DNA of 64,000 nucleotides from Bradyrhizobium sp. Its GTDB lineage: Bacteria > Pseudomonadota > Alphaproteobacteria > Rhizobiales > Xanthobacteraceae. Made by a program: the position numbers and the translations under genes. Within the stretch, counting starts at the first letter, position 1. Every line of letters starts with the position of its first letter. The DNA is taken from positions 682,001 to 746,000 of the forward strand of contig NZ_JACRMG010000009.1 of the NCBI RefSeq assembly GCF_016219575.1, in the 5' to 3' direction. Shown piece after piece: positions 61,113 to 64,000 of the stretch. The notes beneath the pieces were generated by a model, which saw only the letters and a list, made by a program, of their open reading frames with translations, was not told the DNA's origin and did not search any database.

Positions 61113-63650
61113 TTACAGCCACAGGATCTTCTTGCGGTAGTCGAGATCGGTCAGCAGCGGCGCCGCCGCCCCCTCGTGGAATACGGCGCCGCGCTCCAGC
61201 GCAAAGACGCGGTCGGCCAGCGCCAGCACGAGGTCGAGATTGTGCTCGACGATGATGATGGAGATGTGCTGCCGCAGGCGATCGAACACGCGGAAGAGTT
61301 CGAGGATGACGGCGGGCGCCAGGCCCTCGAAGGGCTCGTCGAGCAGCAGCAGCCGGACGTTGCCCGACATGGCGCGGGCGACTGCCACCATCTGCTGCTC
61401 GCCGCCGGAGAGGTAGTCTGCGGCAATGTCCATGCGCTCCTTCAGGCGCGGGAAGTAGCCGAGAATTTGCTCCTCGTTCCACACCGCGCCAGCGCTGCCG
61501 TCGGTCTTGCGGGCGAGGCGGCCGAGCGCGAGGTTCTCCCGCACCGTCATGCCGGCGAACAGGCCGCGGCCCTGCGGCACATAGCCGATGCCGAGGCGGG
61601 CGATATCGGGCGCGGCGAGGCGGGTGATGTCCCGGCCGGCGAATGCGATTTCGCCTGACGCCGCCGGCACCAGGCCTGCCAGCGTCTTCAGCAAAGTGGA
61701 TTTGCCGGCGCCGTTGCGGCCGAGCAGGGCGACGATCTCGCCTTCGCGCACGTCGAGCGTGGCGTCATGCAGGATGTGGCTCTTGCCGTAGAAGGCGTTG
61801 ACACCGGCAAAGCGCAGGATCGGCGCGGCATCCCGGCCCGCAGACAGCGTCGGGCTGTGGGCGACGGCAGGCGTTCCGGTGCCAGTATAGACTTCCTGCA
61901 CCCGGCGATCGGCGCGCACCGCCTCGGGCGACCCGGTCATCAGGATCTCGCCCTGGTTCATCACGGTCACTTCGTGGGAGAAGCCGAGCACGCGGTCGAT
62001 GTCGTGCTCGACGATCAGCACGGGAATGTTTTGCGCGACGTTCCTGACCAGGTTCGAGACTCGCTCTCGCTCGGCGGCGGCTAACCCCGCCAGGGGCTCG
62101 TCGAGCAGCAGGACCTGCGGCTTCGAGCCGAGTGCAATACCGAGATCGACCAGCCGCTGTCCGCCATAGGAGAGGTTGCCGCCCTCGATATTCTCGATGC
62201 CTTCCAGGCCGAGGAATTTGATGAGTTCGGCGGTCTCGGCGTGGACGCCGCGGTAATGGTCGATGTCGCGCCAGATGTCGAATCGGCCGGGCGCACGCGC
62301 CTGCAGCGACAGGCGCAGATTCTCGTAGATCGAAAGTCCCTTGAACAGGTTGGTAATCTGGAAGGAGCGGGCGAGGCCCTGGTGGCAGATCAGTTCCGAC
62401 GGCACGCCCTGGATTTCCCGGCCGTGCAGGCGGATGGTGCCGGCATCCGGCGCGAAGAGGCCGGAGACGAGATTGAACAGCGTGGTCTTGCCGGCGCCGT
62501 TCGGACCGATCAGTGCGTGGATTTCGCCTGCGCGTACCTGAAGGCTGGCGTCGCGCACGGCGCGAATGCCTCCGAAGGATTTCGAGACGCCGATAACCTC
62601 AAGCACCGTGCCTTCGCCGGCGCGAGGCCGCAAGAACTCCGGCATGGGCAGGCCCTCGTAGATCCTGCGCCGGCTCATGGCCGCGGTTTCTTCCGGCGGC
62701 GGCCACCAGCGCCTGGCGAGCGTCGACCAGATGCCGACGAGGCCGCCCGGCGAATACAGCACGAAGGCGACGAACAACAGGCCGAACCAGAGCAGCCAGT
62801 TCGGTGTCCAGATCGACAGCAGTTCGCGGAACAGGATGAAGAACAGCGCGCCCAGCGCGGGCCCCAGCATGCTCTGCATGCCGCCGATCACGACGACCGC
62901 CAGCAGTTCGCCGGAGAAGGGGACGGAGACGGCCTCCGCCGAAACCAGATAGTTCTGGAAGCCGATCAGCCCGCCCGCGAAGCCGGTGACGACGGCCGAG
63001 ATCACGAACACAGCGAGCTTGTAGCGCTCGACCGGATAGCCCTGGAAGCGGGCGCGCAGTTCGTTCTCGCGGATCGCCATCAGGACATGGCCGAACGGCG
63101 AGCGCACCAGACGGAGCAGCAGGAAGAGAACGCCAAGGCTCAGGATGGCGACAACGATGTAATAATGGAGCGCATTGTCGAGGCTGACGCCGCCGATGCT
63201 GCCGCGCTTGAGGCCGCCGAGGCCGTCCTCACCGCCGGTCAGGCTGGTCCAGCGGAAGGCGGTAGTGTAGGCGAGCGCGGCGAGCGCGAGCGTCAGCAGC
63301 GAGAAGTAGACACCGCGCCTGCGCAGGATCACCGCGCCGACGAAGGCGGACGCCGCCGCGACCACGATGGTGGAGAGAACCAGCGGCAGCCAGATCTGGC
63401 CGGGAAACCAGTTGAGCTGGATCAGGCCGGCGGCATAGGCGCCGATGCCGAACCAGGTGCCATGGCCGAAAGAGACGAGGCCGGTGTAGCCGATACAGAG
63501 ATTGAGCCCCATCGCGGCGACCGCGAGCGCCACGATCATGGTGCCGGTGTTGTGGGAAAGGCCCATCGCCGCCAGCGCAAAGGGTAGCACGATCACGGCA
63601 AGGACCGCGATCAGCAGCGGGCGGTATTTTTGCGCCGAAGGGGTGATCAT
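61113..63650 (-). CDS. Fused branched-chain amino acid-type ABC transporter: LivM permease-LivG-LivF
   Basis: An 845-residue triple fusion. Residues 1-320 are a LivM-type permease (GLNLCIGYTGLVSFGHGTWFGIGAYAAGL). Residues 350-600 are a LivG-type ATPase with Walker A GPNGAGKTT, signature LSYGGQR and Walker B LLLDEPLAGL. Residues 615-845 are a LivF-type ATPase with GRNGAGKST, LSGGEQQ and LLLDEPFEGL. Both nucleotide sites look intact. Normally these are three genes. Its start overlaps the stop of livH (ATGA). The substrate may be an amino acid, urea, amide or aromatic acid; no binding protein is in view. Confidence 0.93.
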   Translation of the reverse strand: MITPSAQKYRPLLIAVLAVIVLPFALAAMGLSHNTGTMIVALAVAAMGLNLCIGYTGLVSFGHGTWFGIGAYAAGLIQLNWFPGQIWLPLVLSTIVVAAASAFVGAVILRRRGVYFSLLTLALAALAYTTAFRWTSLTGGEDGLGGLKRGSIGGVSLDNALHYYIVVAILSLGVLFLLLRLVRSPFGHVLMAIRENELRARFQGYPVERYKLAVFVISAVVTGFAGGLIGFQNYLVSAEAVSVPFSGELLAVVVIGGMQSMLGPALGALFFILFRELLSIWTPNWLLWFGLLFVAFVLYSPGGLVGIWSTLARRWWPPPEETAAMSRRRIYEGLPMPEFLRPRAGEGTVLEVIGVSKSFGGIRAVRDASLQVRAGEIHALIGPNGAGKTTLFNLVSGLFAPDAGTIRLHGREIQGVPSELICHQGLARSFQITNLFKGLSIYENLRLSLQARAPGRFDIWRDIDHYRGVHAETAELIKFLGLEGIENIEGGNLSYGGQRLVDLGIALGSKPQVLLLDEPLAGLAAAERERVSNLVRNVAQNIPVLIVEHDIDRVLGFSHEVTVMNQGEILMTGSPEAVRADRRVQEVYTGTGTPAVAHSPTLSAGRDAAPILRFAGVNAFYGKSHILHDATLDVREGEIVALLGRNGAGKSTLLKTLAGLVPAASGEIAFAGRDITRLAAPDIARLGIGYVPQGRGLFAGMTVRENLALGRLARKTDGSAGAVWNEEQILGYFPRLKERMDIAADYLSGGEQQMVAVARAMSGNVRLLLLDEPFEGLAPAVILELFRVFDRLRQHISIIIVEHNLDLVLALADRVFALERGAVFHEGAAAPLLTDLDYRKKILWL

Positions 63651-64000
63651 TCGAACTTCTCGATCCGCTCGCCGAGTAGTCCGCGCGGGCGGACCAGCAG
63701 CACCAGGAACATCAGGACGTAGATCGAGGCCTCGCCCGCGGCGGGCTCGAAATGGATGGTGATGCCGCGCACCACCCCGACCAGCAGCGCCGCGAGCACG
63801 ACGCCCCAGAAGCTGCCGAGGCCGCCGATCACGACGACGACGAAGGCCACCGTGATGATCTCCGAGCCCATCGCGGGATGGACGATGGAGATCGGCGCAA
63901 AGAAGGCGCCGGCGAGCGCCGCCATGCCGACGCCGAGCATCACGACCGCGGTCATGTAGGGCTGCAACCGGATGCCCAGCGCAGCCACCATGTCGGGCCG
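63647..64000 (-). CDS. LivH-type ABC transporter permease (partial, 5' end outside window)
   Basis: The last 117 or so residues of a branched-chain amino-acid-type permease. MVAALGIRLQPYMTAVVMLGVGMAALAG, VAFVVVVIGGLGSFWGVVLAALLVGV and a C-terminal YVLMFLVLLVRPRGLLGERI are the usual LivH ending. The frame continues beyond base 64000. The stop overlaps the start of the fused permease/ATPase gene, so the two are cotranslated. Confidence 0.92.
   Translation of the reverse strand, partial: RPDMVAALGIRLQPYMTAVVMLGVGMAALAGAFFAPISIVHPAMGSEIITVAFVVVVIGGLGSFWGVVLAALLVGVVRGITIHFEPAAGEASIYVLMFLVLLVRPRGLLGERIEKFE

Noticed and set aside
62241..63587. 448-residue rightward open frame
   Set aside because: Antisense to the fused LivM-LivG coding region.

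Overview
The window is high-GC chromosomal DNA from an alphaproteobacterium, most likely a Bradyrhizobium or close relative in the Nitrobacteraceae. The evidence is gene content: a C4-pathway 5-aminolevulinate synthase, a tandem cold-shock-domain protein followed by a DUF192 protein, a LivHMGF-type transporter, many small secreted or one-helix proteins, and a dispersed palindromic element with CGTCATGCCCGGGC ends. Two tRNA genes (Glu-TTC and Pro-TGG) are present. No prophage, insertion sequence, CRISPR array or rRNA was seen.

Left part (1-31 kb). This is mostly housekeeping and accessory chromosome: an SDR oxidoreductase, a class II Fic enzyme with palindromes at its start, a lytic transglycosylase, a divergent MarR/AhpD-like pair, an M23 peptidase, and elongation factor P with its probable modification enzymes EpmA and EpmB. 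A DAHP synthase follows; its leader encodes an aromatic-rich peptide and an intrinsic terminator, which together look like a transcription attenuator. Then come HdeD and PrsW membrane proteins, a LysM protein, an M20 amidohydrolase, a secreted metallophosphoesterase, an Omp31-like porin, GST/glyoxalase, a Sir2 deacylase, the CspA-DUF192 pair and an amidase.

Central part (31-55.5 kb). This is the standout region, a divergent cluster that looks like a dedicated multiheme electron conduit. Leftward from about 43.5 kb run a five-helix cytochrome-b-like membrane protein, an 18-heme periplasmic cytochrome, a giant secreted cytochrome with 53 CxxCH motifs plus one CxxxCH (nine tandem 113-residue four-heme units, a Pro/Ala linker and a second heme domain), a large outer-membrane protein with a TPR region and a beta-barrel, and 5-aminolevulinate synthase. 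Rightward run a membrane-anchored 4Fe-4S/FAD/NAD(P) oxidoreductase, a Sel1/ankyrin protein, cytochrome c maturation genes ccmF-ccmG-ccmH-ccmI, a two-component system and an FtsH-type protease. The inferred logic is electron entry at the inner membrane, transfer through periplasmic hemes towards the outer membrane, and local provision of heme synthesis, heme ligation, regulation and quality control. Direction, terminal substrate and function are not shown by the sequence.

Right part (55.5-64 kb). LigD is split into three overlapping genes (phosphoesterase, ligase, polymerase). After these come a DAO-type flavoprotein, a short dimeric-barrel-like protein, an SGNH hydrolase, and a branched-chain-amino-acid-type ABC transporter in which one permease and both ATPases are fused into a single polypeptide. 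The window ends inside its LivH partner.
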